NCBI GenBank assembly: GCA_964016875.1
Contig: OZ024733.1
Coordinates: 24,905,324-24,969,323, forward strand
Source: Fallopia convolvulus
Taxonomy: Eukaryota; Streptophyta; Magnoliopsida; Caryophyllales; Polygonaceae
Direction: 5' to 3'
Length of the DNA stretch: 64,000 nucleotides
Below, one piece after another: positions 1-11,316 of this stretch (position 1 is the first letter of the stretch; the number at the start of each line of letters is the position of its first letter). The notes under the pieces are model-generated. The model was not told the origin of the DNA. It worked only from the letters and a program-made list of their open reading frames with translations, and did not search any database. The position numbers were made by a program, and so were the translations under genes.

Positions 1-656
1 TGTGGCATCCACGTGATTGTGGTTGCCTTCTTGGTGAGGTTGTGGAGTGGCCCGGCGATGGAACTAAAGTCCTTGACGAAACGCCGATAGAACCCTGCGA
101 GCCCTAAGAAGGATCGAACCATCGTTGGGGTCGTAGGGGTGGGCCACTCTCAGATGGCGTGGATCTTATTGTCATCCACTTTGAGCCCATCCTTGGACAC
201 GACGAACCCAAGAAAATTCGTCGTGTCCGTGCAAAACGAACACTTGTCTAGGTTTACATACATTGAATGTTCGCGAAGGCATTCTAACACCAACCTAAGG
301 TGCCTCGCGTGAGAGTCCAAGTCTCTAGAAAAAACCAAGATGTCGTCAAAATACACAACGACAAAACGTCCTAAAAATTTTCTAAACACAAAATTCATAA
401 GCCGCATAAAAGTACTAGGGGCGTTTGTCAAGCCAAAAGGCATGACAAGCCATTCGTACAAACCATGTTTGGTTTTGAATGCGGTTTTCCATTCGTCGCC
501 CTCATGCATACGGATTTGGTGATATCCGCTTCGAAGATCAATCTTGGAAAACAGGGCGGCGCCATGGAGCTCATCTAACATGTCGTCCATCCTTGGAATC
601 GGATGCCTGTACTTCACCGTAATCTGATTAATGGCTCGGTAGTCGACGCACATACG
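1..656 (-). pseudogene. reverse transcriptase continuation, Ty3/gypsy
   Basis: Continues in the same frame after the TGA at 657-659. It contains CVDYRAIN, DLRSGYHQIR, the MPFGLTNAP motif and the catalytic YFDDILVFS box, so this is the palm of the RT. A second in-frame TGA lies at 150-152, where relatives have Arg before EWPTP; it would be a CGA-to-TGA change. Beyond it the frame reads on to FLGLAGFYRRF, the RT to RNase H connection, and exits the window. Catalytic Asp pairs are present, but two stops prevent a full product. Confidence 0.88.
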
Positions 657-3600
657 TCACGAACCATCCTTCTTTGGCACAAGGATCACCGGCACGGCGC
701 ACGAGCTCAAAGATTCTCGAACAAAACCCTTGTTCAAAAGCTCCTGAACCTGTTGTTGTAGCTCCTCGGTTTCCTTAGGTGAAGTCCTATAGGCTGCTCG
801 ATTAGGAAGGGACGCGCCTGGCATTAGATCGATCTTGTGCTCGATCCCTCGGATTGGTGGCAATCCCTTCGGTAGCTTATCCGGCATAATGTCTTCGAAC
901 TCCTTCAAAATAGACAAAATACAAGAAGGAAGTGAAGAATCCACAGATTTAGTAATAGAAAGAAGGGGAAAAAGAATGAAACAAGAAAGACTCCCCTGAA
1001 TAGATTTCTCGACATCTCGACGCCTGGCTAAAAGAAGACGATCCTGGCATGTGCCTAGCAAAGGTGGCTCGGCGTCGGAGCTCATACGAGGTGGTTCTGG
1101 GGCGATTTTTGGATATGTTGTAGCCCTTGGATTTTGTGAATTAACGCCCCTGGAAACGCTGTGAAATTCGTCCCGTAGCTCCTGAAATCCCAGTTTCCGT
1201 GCAGCGACGGCGTGTTGTGCGACGCTAGGGGACTCACTCGGCGGTCCCTTGCTCAAATTGACTTCTCCTGGACGTTTTTTCTTCAAATCTGGTGGAAAGT
1301 CAATTTTAATCTGTTTTGCACCAGAAACGCCCATAGAGTTGCCCGAAAACTGTTGAAGACCTTTCTTATGGAAATCTGCGGCGTTCGGCGCGTTGCCGAG
1401 GCCTCTAGACGCGAATTGCTGGCCCGACTCCAGCTGCTGTCGGCGCGTCCCATCTTTCCCATCTTCATTTCTGTTTTGAGGCGTGTTGGCACCAGAAACG
1501 CCTTTGGATTCGGCAGGTTTTGCTGGAGACGCCGTTGGCGTCGTGTTCGGCGCGCCGGTGCCGCTGTCACTAGCTTTCTGTCGTTGCCTTTCGGTTTCAT
1601 CCTGTAGAGCTTCACTAGGCGACATAGGTAAGAGGGTCATGCGCTTCCCGTGGTAATTGAACATGTAAGTGTTCAAATACCCGTCGTGAAGCACGCGACG
1701 ATCGTATTGCCATGGGCGCCCCAACAAGAGGTGTGTGGCGTCCATTGGCGTTACGTCACAAAGGATAGAATCTGAGTATTGAACAATTGAAAAGTTGAAG
1801 ATTACCTGTTTGTCGACCCAATCTCCTCCATAATTGGATATCCATTGGAGCTTGAAAGGTTGTGGATGAGGTGTGGTCGGCAATTTGAAGTGATCCACTA
1901 CTTTTTTGGAGAGGAAATTGGCGCAGCTTCCCGAATCAATGATGACGCTCAAAGATACATTGTTGACCAAACATCGAGTGTGGAAGAGTTGCTCCCTTTG
2001 ATCCGTCTTTGGCGCCTCACGCATGCTCAATGCGCGCCTTGTCACCAATTGGAGTTTGGCGACGCCGAGAGCCTCCGATGGAACGCACTCTTGCTCGGCG
2101 TCCTCGATCAACGGTGGGTCGATTTCCTCTTCATCTTGGCTATCATATGGCTCCCCTTGTGTTGTAAACAAAACTTTCTTGGCATTCGGACAGTTCCGTT
2201 GAATGTGGCCACGACCCCCACATTTGTAGCATGCCATGTCTCGTGCACGATCGGCACTTGGCTCGGCACTGCGTGGTGCGGTTGGCGCCTTGTAAGGCGT
2301 GGCTTCGGTCTTGGCCTTGGAACCTGACGAAGCACTTGGCAAAGAAGGAGCAACCCGATTAGTAGAAAAACCGGATTGACTAGAGTTAGAAACATACCTG
2401 GAATTGGACCAACCCGACTTGGTTCGCATTTCTTGCTTGTGAATTTGCATGGCGGTGTGAACCAAGTTGTTGATGTCCTTGATTGGAAGAATCTCCAAGC
2501 GATCTTGTATGGATTGTCGCAAACCCGAGATGAACCTCGTCTTCATCACCGAGGGCGACACACTCATTCCCGCCTTGAAGAACATGTCTTCAAGCTTGGA
2601 AAAATACTCCTCCGGCATCATCGACCCTTGTTTGATGCGGATAATCTCTATGTGCATCTTGTCCTTGTAATCTGCCGGAATATATCTCTTCTTCAAGATG
2701 TAGACGAGTTGATGCCACTCTCGGATTAGGGGTTTGCCTTGTCGAATCCTTTCGGACTCGAACCGGTTCCACCACGTCCTAGCGGCACCATGGAAGTGCA
2801 AAGTCACAACTTCGTAATCTTCATAACCTAAGTGTCGGAGCGTGTGCTTCGTGCCTTGCAACCACTCGATAAAAGCGTCAGGATCATAAGAACCGTAAAA
2901 GGGTTCGAATTTTACCTTAATATCGCGTCGGTTGTGGCGTGGATCCCTAGCATCGCGTTGTTCACGATCGCGCCTAGGGCTGGCACGCCGAGGTGAATGC
3001 GCAGTCCTGTCGCGCTGGTGCCGAGGCGGGCCTCGTGGTGGATCGTCATCACCATCATCCGGATCGTCTCCATCATCGGGCCTCCGTGGACGTCGAGCGT
3101 CTCGGTCCCTGTCGCGTCTACCCTTCGCGGCGTGCTTGCGGCCCGAGCCATAGACTCGGTCGTACTCGGTGCGATTCTTGGCGAGGCGCGGTGGCGGGAT
3201 CCAATCCGAAGCCCGGTGGTCTAGTTCTTCCCGATCCTTTACATGTGGATGCTCAAAAGACGATTCATTAGAGTAATCAGAAAACTCATCATAGTCATTT
3301 TCAAAATCGGAGAACGGACTCCGAGCACTTTGATGCCCGAGGTCGTCCTCAACTCTGTATGCGTCGGCATCATAATACTTGGCCCCGTGCTTCCGCTTTG
3401 GGGTTTCGTAAACATATGCCGGCGTCTTTTTTTGTTTATGCTTTTTCTTGGGATCCCCAATCATGTGTTGGCGTCTATACTCCTCGGAGTTGTACTCCTC
3501 ATCGGAATATACGTCGTACACTTGTGTGTCCCGGTAATCTCGCGCCATTTGATAGCGATCCGCGGTCCGTGGACCACCATCGTGCTTATCATGTTGGCGA

Positions 3601-3932
3601 CTTTCTTTGATTGACTCCATGCGATGCATGGTGCCGAATTGTGAGGATGGCTGGGCATGTTGCTTCCCCTTGGCACGAGCCCTGGGTATCTCGTCCGCGA
3701 ACACCCCCGGGTTCGCGTGGATCTCCGAGGCGAGGGCATGGGCTCCCGGCACCGTATGCTTGGACTGAGCTTGGCTCTCGGCTAAGAGCTTCTCGAGCTC
3801 TTGTATGCGCGCCAAGGCCTCGGGTGAGAAATTCAGACTTTGATTCGGCAACACGGTTGGATTGGTTGTTGGATTATCGGTGTTGACACCATCTCCCGAA
3901 TCCGAAATTGTACCTATGGTAACACCAATCAT
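657..3932 (-). pseudogene. gag-protease-RT polyprotein (N-terminal 1091 aa), Ty3/gypsy
   Basis: Long open frame from ATG at 3932. Residues about 1-330 are charged and low-complexity, with Arg-rich and Asp-rich stretches. A retrotransposon gag domain lies at about 340-500 (FEPFYGSYDPDAFIEW, then AARTWWNRF). A CX2CX4HX4C zinc knuckle sits near 567-580 (CYKCGGRGHIQRNC). An aspartic protease active site is near 665 (IIDSGS). The reverse transcriptase begins near 1050 and runs to VPKKDGS. There the frame hits TGA at 657-659 where gypsy RTs normally have Trp, and the same frame continues as RT beyond it. The family roles are RNA packaging, polyprotein cleavage and cDNA synthesis in virus-like particles. 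Gag and protease look open; the pol part is broken. Confidence 0.88.
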
Positions 3933-4634
3933 CGAAGCAGTAAGAAGTTCACAAGCAACAAAACAATGAGTTACGGTTCGCTTAAGTCAAGCCTACCCTT
4001 TAGTTCAAACCACACGAACAAGGATTGGCTAGGCTAAGGTCACTCAAACTCGATCAAAGATATGGATCCGAAAATTACAATGCAAGCAAAGCAAGACTAG
4101 GTAAATGTCGAGACCAAAATCAAACAAGCACCAGAGAATGCAACAATTAGGGTTGTCGAATTAAAGAACTAAATGGAGGATCTTGCCTTATTTTGGCTTG
4201 TGATCTCCACGAGATTTTTTTTTTGAATCGGTCGACTATGTTACCTTATTTTGGCTTTGATAGTCGAACAACAAGGTTTTTTTTTATAAAACAAGACAAA
4301 CACAAATTCTAGGCTTTCTCCTCTAGAATCGGCACAAGCAAATACTAAAATCAACAAGCAAACAATCACAATAGATGCACGAGAGAAATTGGCAAAACAA
4401 GTCCTAAGTTCATGCAACTAGCAAGACAAAGCTACAACTTCACCAAAATCAATAGATCGGTTGAGTAAGGTCACGGTTGATGATGATTTTTTTTTAACAA
4501 TGTACAAAAGCAAGAAAAAGTTTTGGGACCCTAGATGGCGGATTTGCGAAGTGGAGGATGAATTCTAGGGTTAAATATGGCGGAAAGCGTGTGAGAATGA
4601 ACGGAAAGGGTTGAACGAGACTTACTCAAACCTT
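3933..4634 (-). other. untranslated leader of the gypsy element
   Basis: Region between the PBS and the gag ATG. It carries several poly-T tracts on the + strand and no open frame of note. Leaders of this length are usual in plant gypsy elements. Confidence 0.6.
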
Positions 4635-4647
4635 GGCTCTGATGCCA
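4635..4647 (-). other. primer binding site, initiator tRNA-Met type
   Basis: On the - strand this reads TGGCATCAGAGCC, one base different from the common plant PBS TGGTATCAGAGCC, which pairs with the 3' end of tRNA-Met. It lies two bases from the LTR boundary at 4650, as expected for the minus-strand DNA priming site. Confidence 0.85.
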
Positions 4648-4891
4648 GTTGATGCGTCCCTCGTTTGGGATGCTTCGGATCGAACGGTGTTTGAGTAGTA
4701 GGTCTCAACGTAGCGTAGCGGAAGACTTTGATTTGAGTGAATTATGACACGAACAATGTTGAATGTTGCAAACACGAGAGCTTTGAATGATATAGCAATG
4801 GCGGCGCAATGGCACTAGGGAAAAACTAGGAGAAAACCTCGACTAAATTAATCCCAAATTGTGCGCTAAATGTAAAATTAAGTCTAAGCCT

Positions 4892-4900
4892 CCTTATATA
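4892..4900 (-). promoter_or_regulatory. TATA box in LTR
   Basis: TATATAAGG on the - strand within the LTR, in a suitable place to drive leftward transcription of gag-pol. Confidence 0.6.
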
Positions 4901-5111
4901 GAGAGGCGGCACAAAAACAAGCTAAAAACCCTAATGATGCGGCGCGCGCCTAGGGTTAGCACGCAGGCTAAGGTCCATCGGCGCAAGGCCCATGAATGAC
5001 TTCCTAAAAACATGAAACTACTAATAGCAATGTTCTATAATGGAAAGAATGCAAAAAACTACTAAAAATGGATAGGTCGTCCGTGACCGAGCAAGGAGTG
5101 TCACGACATGC

Positions 5112-5222
5112 TTGGCGCGGCGCTGGCGAGACTCGGACACGGCGCTGGCGAGGTCACGGCGCGGCACGGGGCGCTGGCGCGTGCGCTGGCGAGGACGCTG
5201 GCGAGGGCGCTGGTGGCAAGGG
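5112..5222. repeat. GC-rich array of GCGCTGGCGAG-like words inside LTR
   Basis: Variants of GGCGCTGGCGAGG occur about six times in 110 bp, for example at 5120, 5143, 5174, 5184 and 5200, separated by short GC-rich spacers. This contrasts with the AT-rich remainder of the LTR. Confidence 0.7.
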
Positions 5223-5667
5223 GTTGGAGGTTGTCACTGTCGGTCCGAGTTGAGGTTCCTCGACGTTGAGGACGCACAAGGCAGTATGCGTCGGCGCGGC
5301 GAGGGGCGTGTCGTGGCCTGCGGAGAGGCGCGCCACAAGTGATTGTGTCGCGGCCTGGATTCCTCGAGTCCTGGCACGAGTGATGGGGCCATCCGAGCGA
5401 AGTGTGAATGCGTCGTCCTCCTGGCTAGCATCCATGACGGGGGTCGCATCACCAGGCCGCGGGCGCGGGTGGTGCTTCGATCGTGAAAAAATGGTTAGAG
5501 AACACGATCAACAAAACTGAACACGAACTCACAAACGAACTCTGATTCTCGCCTTAAGCGTTAATGTAGTGCGAACCTTGAAGATTAGAATTCCCCCATA
5601 CTTGAGGATGACCATGGGAGATAGAAGAAGATGGAAAAGATAGAAGGATGGAAAATAGAAGGTAGAA

Positions 5668-5760
5668 TCTCGGGGGTTTCACCCGAAAACCTTTTATTTC
5701 AGGGGTTTCACCTGAAAACTTTTTATTTCGGGGGTTTCACCTGAAAACCTTTTATTTATT
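5668..5760. repeat. short tandem repeat, about 33-bp unit
   Basis: Three consecutive copies of a unit containing GGGGTTTCACC, GAAAAC and TTTTATTTC. They lie in the 3' untranslated part of the pol-deleted element, followed by a T-rich run. Confidence 0.75.
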
Positions 5761-6051
5761 TTTTATTTTTTTTGGAAAAGCGGAAATTAAATTCGTCAAG
5801 GCCGATCCGCGAGCGCTGATCGCGGCCGCGGGCTCGGATCAAGACGCATGCTCGGCCTCGCCTCGGATTGGCTTCTTTTTGATGGAAAAAATTGTACCTG
5901 CAAGTTAGCCCGACAAAATCAAAACGAAAAACTAAAACTAAAAAAAAAACTAAACTAAAAAGATAAAAATAAAAGAAAAGAAAAACTTACCTGGGATTGC
6001 CTCCCGAGCAGCGCCTTTGTTTAACGTCGTTTGACCCGACGTCCTTTATGC

Positions 6052-6476
6052 TCAGAATGGATCATCATCTATCTGAAACTGGACCTTTTTCTTTTCATGT
6101 GCCATGGATAATAGGCCATTTGAAACATCAATTACGGCGCTCGCCATCTTCATAAATGGACGACCCAACAACAAAACTGGGTTGTATCTCCCCTTACCAA
6201 TTTCCAAGACATAAAAGTCTGTTGGAAAAATTAAGCCATCCACTTGCACTAAAACATCTTCCACAAATTCTTTCGGACTCACATTAGAGTGGTCAGCCAG
6301 TTCAATAGTAATATTAGAATCTTGTAATGGCCCTAGACCTAACCTCTCATAGATGCTAAGTGGCATGACATTAAGGACGCACCTAAATCAAGCATAGAAT
6401 GCTCAATTTTGGCCTCACCAATTGTAACGGGAACAGTAAACCTCCCTGGATTTCCATACTTCTTAGGCAATTGCCT
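6052..6476 (-). pseudogene. aspartic protease fragment, Athila/Tat-like
   Basis: After gag the sequence reads GRFTVPVTIGEAKIEHSMLD and then LGAS, the protease active-site region. A frameshift follows close to 6366, and a second open piece carries MPLSIYERLGLG through PVLLLGRPFMKMASAVID and ends at 6052. This block lies between gag and RT in Athila/Tat elements. It is cut off before any RT motif, and the downstream noncoding landmark follows immediately, so pol is deleted rather than merely shifted. Confidence 0.78.
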
Positions 6477-8149
6477 TTAAAGCATGGAAGATACATTTTC
6501 AGTATTTTCAACATGATTAACTTTTGTAACCTTCCCTTTCTCTTTTTGTTTCCTCTTTACAGTACATAATTCTTTCAGAAATTTAGCAAAACGAGGAATA
6601 CTTTGAACAAGTTTAAGTAAAGGGACATTTACCACACACTTGGAGAAGGTTTCAAAAATTTCCTTGTCATTGGCAGGCCTCCTGGTGTCCTTCAGTGCCT
6701 CAGGAAATGGTGGAGCGGGCTTTTGAGAAGCCATGGGGGGAAACTGAGGTCGAACGTAAGAATCCTCGGGTTCAATTTCAGTACCGCGGGTGCGACAGTT
6801 GGTCACCGCGGTCGCGGTGTCTTCGATCAGAATCCCCGAGCTCTCAGTTGAGGTTCCGCGATCGCGGCAATCGTTCTCTGCGGGCGCGGAGGCGTTCTCC
6901 AGAATTTCGAATTTTTCAGTTCGTGGATCTTCATTCACCCCCACGTCTCTATTCAGCTCTCTTCCACTTCTTAATGTAATTGCACTCACATTCTTTCTCG
7001 GGTTAATGGTCTGAGATGGCAGTTTTCCTGAGTCCTTAGCTTCTAGACTGTTCAAAATGGTTGCAATCTGACTTAATTGAATTTCCAGGCTCTTCACCGC
7101 AGCCTTAGTCTCTTGATTCTCCTTCATAAGCAGATTGATAATGGCTGGATTTTCACGAGGAGCCTGAGGCCTTGGCACATAATTAGGCCTGGGAACATAG
7201 TTGGGTTGACCTCCCTGTGGTGGAAAAGGTTGTTGAGATTGTTGAGATTGTTGATTCCACCTAAAGTTAGGATGGTTTGCCCACCCCGGGTTATAGGCAT
7301 TCGAATATGGGTCATTCCGGAGCCTTTGTTCATAATTCCCAATTGCATTCACATCTGCTGTTGGCTCTTGCATAATAGGGCATGCATCAGTAGGATGGCT
7401 AATTTCACCACAGATTCCACAAGCCCTTGAACTTGAAGCTCCATTGCCCACCAACAGTTGCTTCATCATAGCTTTTAACTCCCTTACTTCAGCATTCAGG
7501 GAATCATTAATAGAATTGACAGACCTACTGTTGGACCTCTTTCTCTGATTTCTGCATTGCTCTGCTAGAGTCTCCAACTTCTCAAACGCCTGCCTAGGAG
7601 TGAGATTCTCATAAGAACCTCCACAGGAAGCATTCATCAGGCGCCTATCAGCATCACAAAGACCCTCAATAATATAACAGATCAGATCTTTATCAGAATA
7701 GCCATGGTAGGGACAGCTGGCTATGAGTCTCTTGTAACACTCATAGTACTCATACAAATTCTCATCATCTCCCTGTTCCAGACTGCAAGGTGTTTATTCG
7801 GATCCTCCCCACTCAATCCATGGAACTTAGGCAAATAATGGAGAAGACCAGATTTAAGCTCAAACTTCACTCCTTCTCCCAAAGCGGGAAACTGAAGACC
7901 AAGCTGTTGTTGTTCTAGATTAGGCGCAGTCAGTTGCCTAATAGTGCGATCTGCCATGGTTACTAGCTGTTCTTCAACTTCTGAATCAGATGAAGAAGAA
8001 GATGAAACTGGATCAAACTGAATACCTAGCACTTGAGCCTGAACTTGACGTCTTAACTGTCTCAGAGTCTTGTTAATTTCTGGATCAAACGGAACAACAA
8101 GAGAATTATCAGTAGAACGGGTAAGAACCATAAGATAGGTTCTTACCAA
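6477..8149 (-). pseudogene. gag, Athila/Tat-like, internally deleted
   Basis: Two overlapping open pieces. The first (8149 to 7721) runs from the N-terminus to HYLPKFHGLSGEDPNKHL. The second (7757 to 6477) starts at ENLYEYYECYKRLIASCP and contains a CX2CX4HX4C knuckle (CGICGEISHPTDAC), a Gln/Pro-rich stretch and a C-terminal KRKQKEKGK region. Related gags have roughly 100 residues between the two landmarks that are missing here, so a deletion of about 300 bp plus a frame change lies near 7750. The C-terminal part contains two related peptides, NDCRDRGT and TNCRTRGT, encoded by CG-rich words that recur in the element's noncoding DNA. Confidence 0.78.
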
Positions 8150-8246
8150 TTCGGGGGATCTGGACGAACCGATCCGCGGGCGCGGAAAAAATTCGAGAGC
8201 GCGGTTTCGTCAGAAACGCCGATTAAACAGAAAATTAAAAACCGAT

Positions 8247-8264
8247 TCCCCGGCAACGACGCCA
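8247..8264 (-). other. primer binding site, tRNA-Asp type
   Basis: The - strand reads TGGCGTCGTTGCCGGGGA, one change from the TGGCGCCGTTGCCGGGGA class used by Athila/Tat elements. It sits 5 bp from the LTR start at 8270. Confidence 0.85.
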
Positions 8265-8269
8265 AAATT

Positions 8270-9549
8270 TGACTCGGCTAAAGTCGTTGTTGCCAAGATC
8301 AAAAATAAATAACCCTATTCTACTAACTAGTATAGTAAGCAAGCAAGGGGTCGAACCCAAGAGAATCGGGATTCTGAACAATCAGCAATTAACAAGACAG
8401 GGATTTGGGAGTTTAGACAAACAAGTAATTTCAAGTATTAAATCAATAAAGGAAAAGCAGAGTTTATTCAATCAATTCCACCTTTTTAATCATTCGATCA
8501 TCAATTCATCCACTTTTCTATTAATTCCCAAGTTAATTCCAATCCTTATAAAAGATTTTCGCTTGTCCACGGTCCAAGCGAAAGGATGATATGAACAAGA
8601 ACGCTTAATTCAAATCATGCAAAGTATTAAGGATAAAAGGATATTAAATCATGCAATCAAACTACGAGTCTCATGCATAAAATAACAATCAAATACTCTT
8701 TCTCAATTCTAGTCCACGGTCCTAGAAAAGAGTTGTTTCAAGGATAAATAAGATTGCACAGACAACAATCAAACCTAATCCAAACAGTAGATCTAAGTCA
8801 ATCAAACAAGTTGATCAGGCTTATCAAATCAAACATAGATCATATAAATAAAACCAAGAGTTTTGATATTAACCAAGGGATAGAAAAGTTACCAAAATCT
8901 CACGAATTACATAAAAAGGTTTCCTTGATCAAACAAACTCCAAGGGAAATTAGTTCTCCATAATAAAATTAAAAACTGCAATAATCTCTGAAAGTATGCT
9001 AGAATGTGTAGAACCTAAACTGAAAACGAAACTAAGCTTAAGCAATCGAAATAACAACCGAAACCTAAAAGATATAATAATAGATATAAGATAGAATAAA
9101 CGAAAGGAAAGTCGGCTCTCGGATTTTTGCTGACGTGGACTTTCTCGGGCGCGATGAACACTCTCGCGATCGCGGACCTGATCGTGACAGAATTCCAGCG
9201 GTGTTTTCGGAAGATGTTTTGACCACCTTAGAGTGGGAATGTCGACTCGGAGTACAAATATGAATTGTAGCTCTTCGAGTTATCTTTCCAATGATACCAA
9301 ATTCATCTTCATCCGACTACCGTAGCTCCCAAAATAAGCGTTACAAGAAAGTGGTGTCGAAACAACAACTCCAATTCAACACTTGTCTTCAAAACTCTTG
9401 CAATTCTTCAAATCGTGTCTTCGGTCTTCATATTATATTTATGCTCAAAACTAACCTAAACACACTCAAATCATACCTAAAATACAAGAGTTAACCTATA
9501 CTAAAGAGAGCATATCATCGTGTTTCCACCCTTAGGCCTAACCGTATCA
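8270..9549 (-). repeat. LTR of the Athila/Tat-like element (about 1.28 kb)
   Basis: The inner end TGACTCGG next to the PBS and the outer end CCGTATCA form an imperfect inverted repeat. It contains two copies of GTCCACGGTCC followed by GCGAAAGG- or GAAAAGAG-like text (about 8558 and 8712) and a CG-rich stretch at about 9145-9180. The right boundary is inferred from the inverted repeat and from coding-like sequence resuming at 9550. No second LTR is available to confirm it. Confidence 0.6.
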
Positions 9550-11075
9550 CTTTACACGCGAGGGATGCCAAGAACCCTTTTATTGTGAAGTCCAAGGTAA
9601 ACAACAAATATTGGGTGACTAAATTCTTTTTTTTTCTTTTGTGAAAGCAACTCTAGGAGCCCAGTTTCAACTCGCATTTTCCAATTAGTGGAGTGTCAAG
9701 CGTAAGAGTTTTTCCTTCAATCTTTTGTGACTTTTCTTATTCGGTCGAAAGTTTTGATCTTTTGTTTCTTTTTTCCCTCCTGGTTGTTCTATGTATAGTT
9801 CCTCCGGGTCTCGATACCCATACTTTGGAGAGCGAAGCCTGCATGAAACTTTTTGCCTTCCTCCGGGAATACAGACTTACAAGAAGCCGATTGACCTTCT
9901 TCCTAAAGGGGAGTCGAGTAACAAGACGACTCTTCCTTCCGAGAGTCTGGTAGGTGAAGAGAAAGATGTGAACTCTGTTGATTCTAAGAAAACAGTGGAA
10001 GAGACTGTCATCATCAGTCCTTTGGCCCTTAAGGTGACTGAGAAAACTCGGATGATGTCATCAGGTAAACTGTACTGTGGCTTTCTCCCAAAATTGGGCA
10101 AGTTTTTTTTTCTTTTTACTTGGTCTATTGTTTGATCATGGGCCCTCTATTCTTTTATATTGGTACAATAGTGAAGGTTGTTCCCTGTACTTGACGTGGT
10201 TTCTCTGCGACAAATATGATCCAGCATAAGCTGAGATCAAGTGATAAGAAGCCTCCACTGGACATGAAGGTTAAAACTGAGGCAGTCGCGGTTCTCACCC
10301 CAGCTAAGAGGTCTAAGCCTAAGGACCCTGAAATCATTGAGTTGGATGGAGATGACCTTCATAATCTTTGGCCAAAACTTTGTGAGCTCCATCGTCCCAA
10401 GAAGATTCATATGGATGTTTCTATCTCTAACCTTGCCAACGATCCATGTGCCTCTACTTTTAACATGAGGTTTCTTTATATCTCTTTCCTCTCTTGTTTT
10501 TCGTATCCCAAGCTTTCCAGAAGGTTCTCTCAATTGCGGATGCTGTTGTGAAGGAAAAGAGTGTTCTAGAGCAGGGTAAACTCAAGTGGGAAAAGGAAAA
10601 GTTTGCCTTGGCGAGAGAAAAAGCTTTAGCGGTCAATCGCTAGAAGAAGGACGCACAAAGAGCATTGACGGAGACGGTCGAACTTCAAACTCATCAAGTT
10701 CTCGCGGACCAAAAGAAGATCAAGGAGTTGGAAGCTACCCAAAAGAGGATCATCAAGGAAGCCAGAGTGATCGGGGCGTACTACTCAATGATGTCCCGGG
10801 TTGAGATGACCAAGCAGTTTAGTGAGGGACATCTCGCGGATTGGAATCTGGAAGAAGAGCTCAAGAATTTCCATCTGTGTTATTCTTCGGAGAATCCGGC
10901 GCCTGGCGATGAGCTTTTCGTGTCCTTCAATCTCTCTGATGACGAGGCAACCGACCCTTTGAATCTACCAAGAGGTGAAGACCCTTTGCGACTCAAGATA
11001 AATGATCCAATTTCAAATCTTCTCTCTTGCATCTCCCTAGTACGTCTCAACAAATCTAAATTTAGTGACAATTAG
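9550..11075 (+). pseudogene. relic of a coiled-coil transposon-type protein gene
   Basis: Coding-like blocks on the + strand are separated by intron-like and frameshifted stretches. They are: 9553-9640 (ARDAKNPFIVKSKVNNKYWV); 9791-10070 (PPGIQTYKKPIDLLPKGESS); 10216-10470 (a Lys-rich stretch, then IIELDGDDLHNLWP); and 10520-11075, a heptad-rich coiled coil (QKKIKELEATQKRIIKEAR) with an acidic tail. An in-frame TAG at about 10641 interrupts the coiled coil. The layout resembles the plant 'putative gypsy-type transposon' proteins (PF04195-like) with C-terminal coiled coils, which is an inference from style. The start is missing and appears cut by the LTR at 9549. Confidence 0.5.
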
Positions 11076-11316
11076 GAAAAATAAAAGAAGAGATTTTTGC
11101 GTACAACCACCCGTTATATGGTCGACATTGAATATCATCCATTAAACCACTATTTATTTTGACACACATTAAATGTAATTTTGTTGCGGAGAAGCACCCA
11201 GTCGTCTACTCCGTCAAATTTCCCATTAAAAGCACAATTTTATTATATTACCCCTTGAATTTTTTAAAAACTTTACACCTTTTACAAGATTTCACTATCT
11301 CAATCTTACGTGGAAT

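Larger units (their letters stand above)
1..5451 (-). mobile_element. Ty3/gypsy LTR retrotransposon, partial (runs off left edge)
   Basis: Leftward element. Reading leftwards from 5451 it has one LTR, a primer binding site, an untranslated leader of about 700 bp, then gag, protease and the first part of reverse transcriptase. The rest of pol and the other LTR lie beyond position 1. The LTR bounds come from matching ends TGATGCG and CGCATCA and from the adjacent PBS. Two in-frame nonsense codons in RT mean this copy cannot make an intact polyprotein. It abuts the end of a second gypsy-type element at 5452, so it probably inserted there. The target duplication cannot be tested because the far end is outside the window. 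Confidence 0.9.
4650..5451 (-). repeat. LTR of the gypsy element (about 802 bp)
   Basis: The + strand sequence starts TGATGCGTCCC and ends with GGGTCGCATCA, an imperfect terminal inverted repeat with one mismatch in 11. The inner end sits two bases from the PBS. A TATA box on the - strand (TATATAAGG, about 4892-4900) fits the U3 promoter. The LTR also holds a GC-rich word array at about 5112-5222. The outer boundary rests on the inverted repeat only. Confidence 0.8.
5452..9549 (-). mobile_element. Athila/Tat-like gypsy element, pol-deleted
   Basis: Leftward element made of an LTR (8270-9549), a tRNA-Asp-type PBS (8247-8264), a decayed gag, a protease fragment, then directly the post-pol landmark near 5995-6050 (CGGGAGGCAATCCCAGG on the - strand) and a motif AAGTATGGGGGAATTC (- strand, about 5588-5603). 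Both landmarks are typical of Athila/Tat elements. RT, RNase H and integrase are absent, so the element is an internal-deletion derivative. The left LTR is not found, because the first gypsy element begins at 5451. Lineage assignment comes from the PBS and landmarks, not from RT. Confidence 0.75.

Noticed and set aside
1212..1607. Frames antisense to gag, such as 131 aa
   Set aside because: Shadow of the well-supported gag-pol frame on the - strand.
8340..8380. tRNA gene suggested by GGGGTCGAACCC
   Set aside because: Resembles a T-loop, but no acceptor stem or anticodon arm fits around it, and it is inside an LTR.
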